Assembly (NCBI RefSeq): GCF_050908995.1
Contig: NC_135119.1
Location: 2,728,001 to 2,792,000 of the forward strand
Direction of reading: 5' to 3'
DNA: 64,000 bases
From: Andrena cerasifolii
Taxonomy: Eukaryota; Arthropoda; Insecta; Hymenoptera; Andrenidae
A program made the translations under genes and the position numbers. How positions within the stretch are numbered: position 1 is the first letter of the stretch; each line of letters opens with the position of its first letter. Below are positions 9,930-21,166 of the stretch, one piece after another. The notes below the pieces were generated by a model. The model searched no databases, had not been told where the DNA came from, and saw nothing but the letters and a program-made list of their open reading frames with translations.

Positions 9930-12838
9930 CCCTACCTCGACTCATTGCAATTCCAATGCTAGTTAACCGAACGATAAAATGAGAGCTTCAAATCCAGACT
10001 GAGACGGAGGTAACATACTTAGGGTCTCTAACCACCACTCCAATCTGTCTTTTACCATGGATTCGAAGAACTTACATATTCACAAGGAAAGGGAAATAGG
10101 TCTAACACTCAATTTCCTAGCCTTATTCATGAAATATATTTGAATTGACTGCCATTCTTGAGGGAAACGACTTTCAAAATACATTTCGTTGCATACATCT
10201 AATAAAACAGGTTTGATATTACTAGGTAAAAGTTTAAGAGCTAGAGAGTCTATGCCGTCAATTCTTGCTGCAGATTTATCATTTATGTAGTCTAATGCAA
10301 AGTTGAATTCAATGAAATCGAACGGATTCCCAAAGAAGTGATTAAAAGAGCACTGTGGGAGCCAGTAAGGGTTGGATGTAACCTAGGGAGGAGTAATTTT
10401 GTCCAGGCATTCTTGTATTTTCAATAGGCGTTGATCAACTGACGTCGCCTTGCTCCTAGTGCACGTCCACTTGATCTTCAGCTTTTTGCAAGTATTCCAG
10501 AAATAATTACTACCGCTTTCAGTGTCAAAATTTTTAACAAGATTGCAAGAGTGCCTATTCCCTTTTCTTTAGTGGAAACGTTTTATTTGCGGTAGCAACG
10601 AGTTTTTTATAGCTTATAACAGGGTTGACTAACTGGTGGCTCGAGAGCCACTGGCTTATAAGGTCGTTCATTTCGTGCGTGTATTCCCATTTCTTGTAGG
10701 CCGCTCTTCTCAATCTCTTAGCTCCATCGTAGTCTTTGTCTCACCGCGGAACAGAGTTATGGTGCTTCTTGTCATCAACCGTCCTCCTCGGGGCGGTATT
10801 GTTTGTAAGAGTTTTTTTTCTTCATATAACTAACGCAGAAATTATACCTTTCTACATAGAATTGCTATTGAATTCATGTGACAAAACAGGTAGAAACTTT
10901 GTGCCATTACCTCTTGATAGTTGTTCCAATTCCTTTCCTCTGAGGACAATTTGTTTCTTACCTTTCTGTAAATGTGTTTAGCTTTTTCGCAGTAATTTTC
11001 ATATCAATGAGACAGTGATCAGATCCGCGAGTATCATCCAACATATCAACACGAGTTTTCTCCACTAAATCCGGAGTTGTGAAAACTAAATGGGTATTGG
11101 GTTTACTGTTGTTATATGGATAAGTAAAATGCGTAAAGGTATCAGGATTGTGTAGAAAAATACAATGACTTAGTAAACTATTGAATAGCCTTTCACCATT
11201 GGTGTTGTTGCTTGTGCAGTTCCATGCTTTATTACCCATACAGCACACTTCGTGGCGGCAACGTTGCAGGTTGGTTGCAGTAACCTTGCATTGTTGCATG
11301 GTTGCAGCGCAATGTGGATGTAACGTTGCTGCGACGTTGCCGTGCAACATTGCACGGGGCGGACATAGAATTATTGCTGCATAGTTGCATCAATGTTGCG
11401 GTGCAATATTGCACGGCAACGTTCCTACAATATTTCTGCAACGTTACGGCAACGTTTGGTAACGTTTCCACAATGTTACAGCAACGTTGCGCCAGTATTG
11501 CGGCAACGTTTCCACAATGTTACAGCAACGTTGCGCCAGTATTGCGGCAACGTTCCTGCAATGTTGCTGCAACAGCCATTTGAACTTAAAATATTTCCGT
11601 TGTTTGTAATGATAGGAGAAAATGTCTAAGGAAAACAATGTTTGTTTCAGACAGACAATTATTCTGACAATTATTCTCAAGGTTATATTTTCCGAAATTT
11701 CAAGATCATCGATGGTTTTTTTTAATGGAATGACGTATTTTCATTACTGTAACGTTATAACCAATAAAAATACAAATTCAGCCATGTATATATGTTGTCC
11801 TTTTTGTCTAGCTATAATTTTTTTCCTGAGACATTTTCTCGTATCATTATAAACAACGGAGATATTTTAAGTTTAAATGTTAGGTGAGTCACCCTGTATA
11901 TTTTAATGTATAGAATGACACACGGTGGAAGTTGTAGTACATACCTACTAGTGTTACAAAACTCTAATGGAGTTTGTTAAAATGAGTCTTCGTTTTTGAA
12001 TAATTTGAGTTTAAATATTGCACAAACGTGCCCATTGTAGTATTCCACGGCAATGTTTCCATAATGTTGCAGTAAAATTGCAATGCAACTTGCAAGCAAA
12101 CTGCAACATTGCGATGTGCAGCAACGGTTCTGCAACGTTCCTGCAATAAAGTGTACTGTAGGGGTAGATCCATACGTGAATATACATATATTTCTATGTA
12201 TAATTTGTTAATATTTATTAATCGTGGATTCATTTTTCTTCAATTTGAAACCTTGAGTACAGAGATTGGAATTATAATACTCGATACATTTCTTTTAAAA
12301 ATTCCCCAAAGTGTGCCTTACTTTCGGAGCGTCAAACTCTGGAAACCCCTGCGGCAGCCTATGACGCTCCGCTCCCACTACTCCAACCGCTCCCCACTCC
12401 GTTGGCGGACTCGCTTGTTCTTGAACGAGCTCGAATGTGCGCTCGCACCCGGAATTGGGGGTCCTGTGCACCCCTGCGCTAGACCATCAATACAGGCCAC
12501 TGTGCGATGGTCAGAAATTACGTGCATAATCCTGTCCCAATTGCTTTGACTTAAGAAGGGACCTTGCGATCTGTAGAATGCTACTAAATTAATCGAGGGG
12601 GATGTATTCGTTAATTTAACGGTAAAGCTCTCTATGCAGTTGTTGAATGATATAATATCTGGCAAAATGCGAACGTTGATGGACTTTTTAATAAAAATGG
12701 CAATACCACCCTCCTTTCCACCAATTCTGTCTTTACGGAAAATATTCAAACCTTTGAATGCTATTCTCATCTCCGGTTTAACCAGCTTTCACCACAGATG
12801 CAAATATCAATTCCTTGGAGTATACATGTGTACGTTGT
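9930..12838 (-). pseudogene. LINE relic: endonuclease and start of RT, split by insertion
   Basis: The minus strand from about 12770 encodes the first half of an apurinic-type endonuclease (FKGLNIFRKDR, GGKEGGIAIFIKKSI, SQSNWDRIMHVISDH). After roughly 1.2 kb of inserted sequence it resumes at about 11245 with KAWNCTSNNTNGERL and then LDDTRGSDHCLIDMKI, the second half of the same fold. Further down (about 10350-10080) a degraded segment with INDKSAARIDGIDSLALKLL and LLDVCNEMYF matches the entry to a LINE reverse transcriptase. Many stops and frameshifts are present and the RT core is missing. It could belong to the same LINE family as the 4.4-6.0 kb relic, which covers the other end, but no overlap exists to test this. 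Confidence 0.75.
11250..11575 (+). repeat. CAACGTT-rich repeat within the LINE insertion
   Basis: This is a 325-bp tract dominated by GCAACGTTGC, GCAATGTTGC and related words, many of them palindromic. It includes two exact 44-bp tandem units starting at 11461 and 11505. Similar sequence recurs at about 12045-12150 within the same roughly 1.2-kb insertion (11246-12480). Overlapping ORFs in several frames are a by-product of the repeat. The bounds of the inserted element and its target duplication are not clear. Confidence 0.7.
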
Positions 12839-13167
12839 AATTCTTCCTTTTGTTGTATAATGCTCGGGGCGTTTCAGTATACATAATGTGAAGCGACAGT
12901 AAATTGGTAGTCCCCTGGATGCGTTGTTCCATATATGTTAGAGGTGTTCTAGTAGTTAAGCTGAATCAAAATCAGCATTCGGGTCGTTGTCACAATTTTT
13001 TAATTTTTTAATAGTTCTAATCAGGCGGATAGATGTCGCGTAACATTTTACTCACAAGAGAACACCGCGAACCCGCACTCACCGATTGGAACCCAACTTT
13101 GGGGGTTTATAGAGTACCTCAAGACAAGAATAACGGTGTGTTTCATTCGGGCCCTATCGCCCTTTAA

Positions 13168-13288
13168 GGGGAGGTTCCGGTCTAGAGCCCCCCCAAAATA
13201 GGCGATCTTTAGGAATTAATTAAAGAAAAACTACTATATATAATTTAATGGGACTTTTTGCATTGTATTAAGGATATCTTACATTGTT
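13168..13288 (+). mobile_element. A-family TTAA element, left-end fragment
   Basis: It starts directly after TTAA (13164-13167) with GGGGAGGTTCCGGTC and matches the first 120 bases of the full A element at 14274, including TTAGGAATTAATTAAAG. It stops where the duplicated segment beginning GTTTGAGGGTTAATTC starts. The rest of this copy is missing. Confidence 0.75.
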
Positions 13289-13750
13289 TGAGGGTTAATT
13301 CAAGTAAATCCAGGTTGGAATTTAAATAGTATTCATTCGTGTTAGCCACACCCTAGGTCGCTATTAACCCATACAAGTGGTTGATACTACATTAAATAAT
13401 AAAAATAGAAAAAAAAATAAAAATCTTCATTAAGATTTGTAACATATTCATAAAATTACTTTTGATACTTATTTGATAAATACGACTTTGGTAAATACGC
13501 CCCAAACGAGGCTCTGATTTCACATACGTCCGAAATATAAACTGTTATAGGGTAAGTCCGGTATAGTTCGACCACCGGGAGAGTCCGGCCAGTGTTGATA
13601 TTTTAAGACTGACGCAAGAGAGGGCGCAGTGTGTCATTGATACAAAAGAAATGGATGCGCTTGTTGTTGATCTTGCATTGACCATTGTCACAAATCCATA
13701 TTTAAATTATAAGAAACACTTAAGACTTTATGCGAGTCTGAAAGTTTTTA
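13286..13750 (+). repeat. Duplicated segment, copy 1 (partner at 60206-60665)
   Basis: The 465 bases align with 60206-60665 in the same orientation. The first part has several substitutions and small indels; the last 200 bases, the pogo-like end, are almost identical. The match begins with GTTTGAGGG then TTAA, which in the 60-kb copy is the terminus of another TTAA element. Part of an element end was therefore copied or inherited together with its flank. Confidence 0.85.
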
Positions 13751-14270
13751 GACCAAGTTGAAGTGCTGATGATATTTGAAAGACAGGTAAGTTTATTTAC
13801 ACTATTCCGATATTGGGGGAAATAATATGCATAAAACTACAGTGTCACCTCAACAATACGTATGTATTCGTTTTTAATTTATTTTGACAAGGTGGTGGAT
13901 CACTCCCTTGATTATGGGATAGTCCGACCACATTAATGCGGGACAGTCCGACCACATTAGTTAAATATAGTATGTCTGTAAAAGTGTAACTATCTCGAAA
14001 AATATTAAGGGTACGAAAAATTGTTTCGGACGAAAGTTGTAGGGCGTCAAGGGGGACATAGCATTCTCGTATTTTTTTTCTTCTTATTCTTGTAACTGAC
14101 ATCGAAACACTACCTACATGTATCTTTTATACTGTAAACCCATCTTCAGATTCAGGGAGCGAAAATTCCATTCTTCAAGATAGTGATATATCGTTAAAAG
14201 ACTGGGTTGAAAACGAATGCGTGGGATGCGGAGAAAAATATTTCGAAATCTCGAAAAGCGACGTTTGGAT
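13550..14270 (+). pseudogene. pogo-like transposon relic with truncated C-terminal finger (P1)
   Basis: A TA (13548-13549) is followed by GGGTAAGTCCGGTATAG, an end that resembles those at 30748 and 60449. Coding sequence survives only near the right edge (about 14142-14270): a serine/aspartate-rich stretch, SSDSGSENSILQDSDIS, then NECVGCGEKYFEISKS. That is the first Cys pair of a C-terminal zinc finger like those in the relics at 31.3, 52.9 and 58.0 kb. The reading frame is cut exactly at TTAA by the A element at 14274, so the rest of the finger is absent. Subterminal repeats of AGTCCGACCACATTA occur at about 13921-13960. The N-terminal HTH and catalytic core are deleted. The pogo assignment is by similarity to the other relics. 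Confidence 0.55.
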
Positions 14271-14273
14271 TAA

Positions 14274-15005
14274 GGGGAGGTTTCGGTCTAGAGCCCAAAA
14301 AAATAGGTGATCTTTAGGAATTAATTAAAGGAAAACTACTGTATATCATTTAATGTGACTTTTTGCATTGTATTAAGGATGTCTTAAATTATAGAAATAT
14401 ATTTTTTGTTTTGTAATTAATCATTATAGACGGCACTGGGGAGTCGTTAAAGTCGAGGCGTCAAAAAATTGATCAAAATCGGTGGGACCCGTATCTCCAA
14501 AAGTTATTATCCGATTCGACTGGAACTTTTTAATTTTAAAGAATATACTTCTGGCTAGGGGGGAAACCACCAAAATTACAAAAAATAAATTTTTTTTTAG
14601 AAAACAACGACACTTGAAGTTTGAAATCACTTTTCCCCTATATTGTTCGTCCTTTCAACGCCTTTTAAAATTATAAATTTCCAATTTTTTGTATTATTTT
14701 CTGGTTTCCCTCCTAGCCAGAAGTATATTCTTCAAAGTGAAAAAAGTTTCAGTCGAATCGGATAATAACTTTTGGAGATACAGGTCCCACCGTTTTGAGA
14801 ATACTGTTTCGAGAAAAAACGCGTTTAAAGTTTTACGTGAGTGCCGAGTGGCCGGGTGTTATGCATGCATTTGCCGCTACTCAAATGCCTATAACTTCGG
14901 GGATTTTACGAATTTCAACGAATCCTTTTAAACACGCACTCCTAAAAGATTGAATATTCGAAAATTAAAATAAAAAAAAATCGACTTTTAGACCGGAACC
15001 TGCCC
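14274..15005. mobile_element. A-family TTAA element, full copy
   Basis: Left end GGGGAGGTTTCGGTC follows TTAA (14270-14273). The right end reads as the inverse (GGCAGGTTCCGGTC) with a degenerate CTAA (15006-15009). Inside are two inverted arms centred near 14640, each containing GCCAGAAGTATATTCTT and TCGGATAATAACTTTTGGAG-type sequence. Further copies are the fragment at 13168 and the copy running off the end of the window at 63354. Non-autonomous and largely foldback. Confidence 0.75.
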
Positions 15006-15009
15006 CTAA

Positions 15010-15339
15010 GGGTGTGAAAACTAACCTCAAAGTCAAATAGGCCCTACCACTTTTTCCCGTATAATTCCCAAACTATAACAGACAGAAAAAAATGTTTCAA
15101 ACGAAAGTTGAATGGTGCAATGAGGCCTGCAAACTTGCGTTCATAAAATTCTGAAAAACAATTTTTTTTGTTCAGTTATTTTTTTTAAACTCTTTTCAAA
15201 ATTTTGTTAACGCAAGTTTACAATGCTCATTGCACCATTACACTTTTGTTTGAAACATTTTTTCTGTCCGTTGTAGTTTGGGAGTTATATGCGAAAAAGT
15301 GGAAGTGATTATTTGACTTTGAGGTTAGTGTTCACCCCC
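15010..15339. mobile_element. 330-bp foldback TTAA element abutting the A element
   Basis: The arms are inverted copies: left GTGAAAACTAACCTCAAAGT, right the complement ending GTTAGTGTTCACCCCC. The right side is flanked by TTAA (15340-15343) and the left by CTAA (15006-15009), which it shares with the preceding element. Each arm is about 140 bases, with an AT-rich loop. Non-coding. Confidence 0.7.
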
Positions 15340-15615
15340 TTAAAGGGCAATAGGGTCCGAATGAAAGACACCGTTGTTCTTGTCTTGAGTCACTCTATAA
15401 ACCCACAAAGTTGCGTTCCAATTGGTGAGTGCGGATTCACGGTGTTCCCTTGTCAGTGTCATAAGGGGGGAAAGCCACTGTGCAATTTTTTCTCTTCAGA
15501 TTTTTTTGGTGCATTTTCATAATGTTTGTGGTCTCAAAAATATGCCCACGCAGTTTCAAAGTGGACCTCGAAAAATCCTGGGTGCTACGGAAGGTTTTAC
15601 GGATAGGTACCTTAA

Positions 15616-16483
15616 AGGGGGAGCAAGCCTGGTGTAACTAGCTGAAAATCGAGGCATTTTTCGAGAATTTTTTTTAAAGAAAGTATTTAATCGATCTTTC
15701 TGAAACTTTCAGGATATTGTATTATCAGATTAAGGTAGATAAAAAAAAAATTGTATTAAAAAAGAGCGGCAAATAACAGAGTTATACGGGCCTATGCCCA
15801 GTTCGTTGGCGACGCAATTGTTCCACTGCGGGCAACGTAGTGTCTACTGTATTCATTTGAAACTAAAAATCGAACAATTTTTTATTAGTTTATGATTGCA
15901 CGCACAAATCGTATAAATTCATAACTTAAAAGATGGAAAATTGAACAAATGACGGCCTCTTGAAAAAATTTCACTTTTTCCAACGAATTTTTGCTTTATA
16001 CGTGTAAAAAAAGTTATTTGTTTAAACAATATCATTATACCAATAGGTAAGCTCTGTGAAGAAAATATTCACAAATATCCGTGCACAAGGTCAAGTCGAT
16101 TGGTTGAATATTTTTGGAGTTACATTGCCCGCAAATTGTAAAACTGTCCTTTCGAGAAAAACACATTTCAAGTTTTCTGGTAACCTGGTGCTTCGTAGCA
16201 AAACTGGCTACATCCGCTTTAATATTTCGAATTTCGTTCTGCGGCTTTGGGAACATATGAGCCGTTTATTTTGAAAGTGACCTAAATCCATTTATATTTA
16301 AAAAAAGATTATATATAAATTTTTAATACAAGTTTTACATGTTACTACAGTCAACAATAAAAAAATTGACAAATGGACTTAGGCCACTTTCAAAATAAAC
16401 GGCTCATATTATCGTGATGTTTAACTATTGATTTCTGCAACAAAAAAATCGGTTTCTTCGCCCCGCTACACCAGGCTCACCCC
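15616..16483. mobile_element. 868-bp TTAA element with nested TA MITE
   Basis: TTAA lies at 15612-15615 and 16484-16487. The ends share AGCCTGGTGTA after a GGGG start: left AGGGGGAGCAAGCCTGGTGT, right inverse GGGGTGAGCCTGGTGTAG. A 149-bp TA-flanked MITE sits inside at 16258-16406. No ORF of interest. Confidence 0.75.
16258..16406. mobile_element. 149-bp TA-flanked MITE (GAGCCGTTTATTTTG family)
   Basis: Inverted termini TGAGCCGTTTATTTTGAAAG are flanked by TA at 16256-16257 and 16407-16408. It is a deletion derivative of the 1066-bp element at 25495-26560, with which it shares about 38 terminal bases at each end. TA duplication suggests a Tc1/mariner-like family. Confidence 0.85.
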
Positions 16484-16489
16484 TTAAAG

Positions 16490-17244
16490 TCAATCGCTCG
16501 AAACGTTTATGTCCAAGAATCCAAATGTATGTAATAAGAGGGATTATGAGCTTATATACTGTTTAGAACTAGGTAGAGAGTCACTGGCCCCCAGAATGCC
16601 TTATAAATCTGCGATCTTTAAGTTGCAGAAAATAAGTTCTTTCAAAACTTTAAACGCCATTATCTCGAAGCGACATTTATCAAATTGAGCGGATTAATAA
16701 CTCAGTTCATTTTTATCGGATTCACTTGAAATTTTCCGGGAATATTCGTAATAGAATTACCTTCAGCTAAGCGTACAGGTGTTTTGATTGAATAGTTCAT
16801 CTAATCGTAACATTGAAAAAACATTTTGATATTTGATACCTTTCCTTCCAAAGTCCGCCATGTCTTCAAAAATGAATATTTTTAAAATCCACATATACGG
16901 TTAACAGAAGCCATTGTAATATACTTTTAAAAAAATGTTAGAATTTTCAATTCAGAGCACACGTTGGAAAGTTACACGACCGCCCGTTGCGTAAATTTTT
17001 TTGCAGAGTCTAACGTCATCGTATGTCGTGGCCATGCTAAAAAATTGTTCAATCTTGGAGCATAAAATATTAGTTAAATAAATTTATTTTCATATGGTAA
17101 TACAGATTTTTCGTAGAAAGTTACATTTCATTATAGAAGAATGCCTTGAAAGTAGCCTTTACATTCGACGGTCAGGGTGGCTTCCCCTTGCACGGGGGGA
17201 TCCTATTTTTGGGCTAAAAACGTAGCAAAATTTGATTTTTTTTT
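16490..17244. other. Unassigned AT-rich stretch
   Basis: No gene, clear repeat boundary or RNA was found. The only notable point is CTTGCACGGGGGGATCC near 17190, which may be the edge of the palindrome that follows. Confidence 0.3.
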
Positions 17245-17800
17245 TTAGAAACTAGCGGTTCAATTCATCTGTAATTTGGACCATGTTTTTATGCATCTTT
17301 GACGAAGTTGCAGTTTTATTTTTATTAATTTTTAATCACGATAAATATCAGAGTTATGCATGATCCACCATCACGCCGCGCAAAGTTCGTAGTCCGCTGG
17401 TGTGCATGATATTTATCTTCCAGGTAGTCCGAAATAGTTATAAATATGTAGCTTCAGTTTGGTGAACTAGAATAAAAAAAAAATTTTAGAGGACAGGGGT
17501 GAGTTTTGCGCCAACTTTATTATGTAAGAAAAGAAGTATACAACTTATCGCTATTCTGGTTCAACAAACTGAAGCCACATATGTATAAAGTAAACGCCGT
17601 TTCATATTCCTGTTTCAGATTACCTGGAAGATAAATATCAAGCACACCAGCGGATGACGAATTTTGCGCGGCGTGATTGTCGATTATGCATTACTCCTGT
17701 ATTTATTATTAAAAATTAAAAAAAAAACTGTAACATCTTCAAAGATGCATTAAAGTATGGTCCAAATTTGAAATGAATGAAACTGCTAATTTCTTTAAAA
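17245..17800. repeat. Imperfect 550-bp palindrome
   Basis: Arms of about 200-250 bases are inverted copies separated by a roughly 100-base centre. Left landmarks are TTTGGACCATG, TGATATTTATCTTCCAGGTA and AGCTTCAGTTTG, with complements in reverse order at 17760, 17630 and 17560. No TTAA or longer target duplication was found immediately outside. Likely an old foldback element. Confidence 0.7.
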
Positions 17801-18254
17801 ATAACGCCACCCACACCAAAACTGACCACGAAAAAAAACCAGGTTCACACGTGCCCAGACAATTGAAACTATTAGCGCTTCATAAATAAACTTAAAGTAA
17901 GATTTTTCGACGTAAAATCGCGGGTCGACTGAATGCTTGTCTACTTCGCGATATGTCGATGCTCGTTCAAAATGCGGACTATGTGATGCACCAAAGCGAA
18001 ATTGCGCGTCTATGAAGTGGAGCGTAGCTAACCTGAATGAGTCGTGTCGCGAGCAGGTAGGCCCAAATTACTTTATAACCCCAGCTGTGCCAGTAGGTTT
18101 GGAATTCCTTTCTTTCCCATTTATTGCTGTTTGAGAATACTTGACCTTTCTCTGCATCAGTTTAGGGGAACTCTCGCATACACAAATAAACTCATTCAAC
18201 TACTTTCGCTTTGGTGACCCCCATTTTCAACCCAACTTCGCCAATATTAATCTA

Positions 18255-18720
18255 GAGACGCGGTAGCGTCTCGGCGCCAAGTACAGGAAAGAAAGTACAG
18301 GAAAGACACCCTGTATATGTCGACTGTCGCTACCGCTATCATTTACTCGTCGCACGGCAAATCTAACCTAACCTGAAACTTATTTCATTAATATCTCATC
18401 AGGCCTGCAATATTTCCTAAATTTGAAGGCATTTTTCTTATGTAAACCGCATATAAGCTTTCGAATAAGACCAATTTCAATAAAATCGGTCCGCGCATAA
18501 CCGAGATATCGTAATATCGTCTCATGGATCTGTCAAAAACGGTCCCAAAAATATACGCGTTACACGCACACCTTCAGCCGAAACGGAACTAACACACGTT
18601 TCGTTCGTCAATCGCTATCTTCACTATGCAATCTACTCCAAATTTTGACAGCTTACCGTCAAGTTATAACCAAGTTATAAGCGTGTTTTTACAAATATAT
18701 ACATATATGAATTTCTTTTT
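18255..18720 (+). repeat. Hairpin-ended dispersed repeat (possible Helitron part), copy 1
   Basis: It begins at the hairpin GAGACGCGGTAGCGTCTC and continues through ACACCCTGTATATGTCGACT, GGACTGA-like and ATATCGTAATATCG blocks. It aligns for several hundred bases with 50605 onward. Read on the minus strand, the hairpin is followed by CTAG, as expected for a Helitron 3' end. The second copy lacks the CTAG (it has CGAAA), so the Helitron call is tentative. Non-coding. Confidence 0.45.
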
Positions 18721-18948
18721 AATTTAAATGATAAAAACAATTTAAACCAATTCCACCAATCCAATTGTCTTGAAGCTTTGCAGGCGTGCGTAGTTTGGAT
18801 GACAATACAATATATTTAAAAAAAAAAACCGAGAGGATGAAAAAATTATCCAGTCATCAATTAATAATATAATAATAATTTATAATATTGAAAATTATCT
18901 GAAGTCATTCTCTATGCAAATTATCTTTGTAAAAAGAAGTGAGATCTC

Positions 18949-19580
18949 CATAAAGAACTTCAGAAAAGTAAAAAAATTACGCCAAGTACATGAAGTCAAA
19001 TAAATCACAAAAAATAGAAGATAATAATAATTATAAAATAAAAAAATATGTGAAATCAAAATGAGCTGCACTTACATAAAGGTAATGATAAATACAAATA
19101 AATATTTTAATAGGAATAAACATTTTATTCAAAATACTTGGCGCTGCGTCCCGAATTGGTGTCGCTAAAGTGAATAAATATGTATAAATTGCATTAATTA
19201 ATCTTTTTCTTTCTTTCTTGTGTGTGCGTGCGCATATGCTACGTATGACATTAGAATTAAATATATGTAGAATAAATCTGACGGCGTTTCTAATATGTAT
19301 ATGTATATGTTTATGTATTTTAGATCGTAAGGGAGTTATTGTAAATTATTAATACGAGGACAATTAACATTTTTTCTGTTTCGCAGCGCCAAGTATTTTG
19401 AATAAAATGTTTATTCGTATTAAAATATTTATTTGTATTTATCAGTACCTTTATGTAGGTGCAGCTCATTTTGATTTCACATCTTTTTTTATTTTATAAT
19501 TATTATTATCTTCTATTTTTTGTGATTTATTTGATTTCATGTACTTGACGTAATTTTTTTACTTTTCTCAAGTTTTTTAT
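18949..19580. repeat. 630-bp palindrome with AT-rich arms
   Basis: Arms contain AAGTAAAAAAATTACG, TGAAATCAAAATGAGCTGCA and AAATACTTGGCGCTGCG on the left. The complements follow in reverse order on the right, and the centre is near 19265. A fragment of the left arm recurs at 56165-56395. The flanking sequence on the left (18740-18830) matches 50945-51060, so the palindrome lies inside or next to the larger dispersed repeat. Non-coding. Confidence 0.75.
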
Positions 19581-19785
19581 GCAGTTTATTTTAACGATAT
19601 ATTTTTTGAGTGTTCAGTGCGGGTAAATCTGGGTTCTTTTTAAATTTTTTTACACGCTTTAGAGGGAGATCTGGTATTTTCTTTTATTTTTTTGGAGGTA
19701 GGGGAATACTATGTTTTGCGTGATTTCTGTGCGCGTGTACGTCGATAACACAATGGACTACAGCAGTGGATATAATGGAAATAAT

Positions 19786-20437
19786 TAGGGCTGTTACTAT
19801 CCGGATATCCGAGTATCCGGATTGCTCGTTATAACTCGAAATCCGTGCTTGGATCCGTGTATCCGAGTACTCGGTTTCGGATATTTTAACATCATGGCTG
19901 AATAAAGCTTTCTTTACATCTAATTAAAGAGAGCAAGTTTAACTGAAGTGATTAAAACAAGAAATTGCGAAGGGAATTATATTAATATTTTATTTACAGT
20001 TATACATACACACTAAGATAATAACTTCCTATTTTGGTATGAAAAAAAACAAGTTCATTTACATTTTCCGGTGACAAACATGATCTTTTGGTGGTTACAA
20101 TATTATCCGCTGTAAAGAAGACCCTCTCCGAAGTTACTGGTGTTGCAGGTATGCATACATGGGTATTTTTTTATTAAGGAAGCCATTTTTGGAAATTTAG
20201 TTTCTCTTAATTTCCCTTAAATACTCGGCTATTCGAATCTAAATTAAATAAGTATCCGGATATCCGAATATACATTTTGTGGGTATCCGAGTACTCGGAT
20301 AATCAAGACTCGGATACTCAAGACTCGGATACTCAAGACTCGAATACTCAAGACTCGGATAATCAAGACTCGGATACTCAAGACTCGAATACTGAAGACT
20401 CGGATATCCGTAAATCCGAGAAATAGTAAGAGCCCCA
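19786..20437. mobile_element. 652-bp hAT-type element with perfect 8-bp duplication
   Basis: Termini TAGGGCTGTTACTAT and the inverse TGGGGCTCTTACTAT are flanked on both sides by GAAATAAT (19778-19785 and 20438-20445). An 8-bp duplication with a YAGGGCTG-type terminus is the hAT pattern. Subterminal sequence is a run of ATCCGGATATCCGAGTA motifs at both ends. No transposase is encoded; the minus-strand ORF at its right end is only the translated minisatellite. Confidence 0.88.
20285..20395 (+). repeat. 15-bp minisatellite inside the hAT element
   Basis: Seven or eight units of ACTCGGATACTCAAG (variants ACTCGAATACTCAAG, ACTCGGATAATCAAG) run in tandem. The unit contains the same CTCGGATA word that forms the subterminal repeats of the host element, so it probably expanded from them. 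Confidence 0.85.
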
Positions 20438-20808
20438 GAAATAATGGATTTTAGCGAGTAGGTATCATTTAATTTTGGGTTAAGTGTCACAGAATCGTGT
20501 GGCTATGTCGAGTGTCGAGTAAATTTCGTCCTAGCATCCCTGAGATGAGTGACCCTGTGCGACAGTGGCTTTGACGACCACTGCTCGACCCCTCGCCTGA
20601 CTTGCCCCGCGTGCAGCGGTGCACGCAGATTGCCTACTTCTAGGCATATCTTTAAACGCGTATAACTAACAAACAAAGCCTCAACCGCAATATCGTTATT
20701 CTTGATTTTCGTCTTAGTATGGTGTCTAGAATCACCCCTTAAATTTATTCCCACGCGTAGCCGAACACCTTGTGTAGCTAAATACTCGCATTAATATTCG
20801 GACACTTT

Positions 20809-21166
20809 TTAAAATCGCATAACTTTTTTAGAATTGGTCCAAACAACTTGAGGTTTTTTGAGAAGCTAGAAGGATTAGTTTGCTAACTGACGCGTTTCGT
20901 CGTTTTGAAAAAAAAATGTATTTGGTTGGAATAGCGAAAAGAATAGTAAAGGTGGATTTTTAAACTTTTTTTTTGTCAGCTTGTAATGAAAATTCAAAAA
21001 AAAAAACCGTTTGTAGATTGCAGTAAGTTGTATACGTGCCTAAAATTTCATCAAAATCGGTTAACGCTGCTCCGAGCTACAAACGTTTAACGATCGCAGA
21101 ATAAGGTCGAGAATCGCGAAAATTCCCGAAATCAGACCAATTATAAAAAAGTTATGCGATTTTAAA
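20809..21166. repeat. Inverted repeat, about 360 bp apart
   Basis: TAAAATCGCATAACTTTTTT at about 20810 and its complement AAAAAAGTTATGCGATTTTA at about 21143 form the ends, with ATTGGTC and its complement just inside. The interior is otherwise unpaired. This is probably a decayed foldback. The sequence from here to 22400 holds no gene; GGGGTGAAACCACCCCTC (21343) and its near-complement (21617) hint at another decayed inverted-repeat element. Confidence 0.5.

Larger units (their letters stand above)
13058..15451. repeat. Large palindrome split at its central TTAA
   Basis: The left arm (13058-13167) and right arm (15340-15451) are inverted copies, with ACAAGAGAACACCG at the outer edge and CCCTATCGCCCTTTAA at the inner edge. 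Joining the arms would give a continuous hairpin with centre CCCTTTAAAGGG. All of the 2.2 kb between them is inserted sequence starting and ending at TTAA. The outer boundary of the palindromic element is not resolved. Non-coding. Confidence 0.65.

Noticed and set aside
20239..20490. ORF with repeated YPSLE units, looking like a repeat protein
   Set aside because: It is the translated 15-bp minisatellite inside the hAT element.
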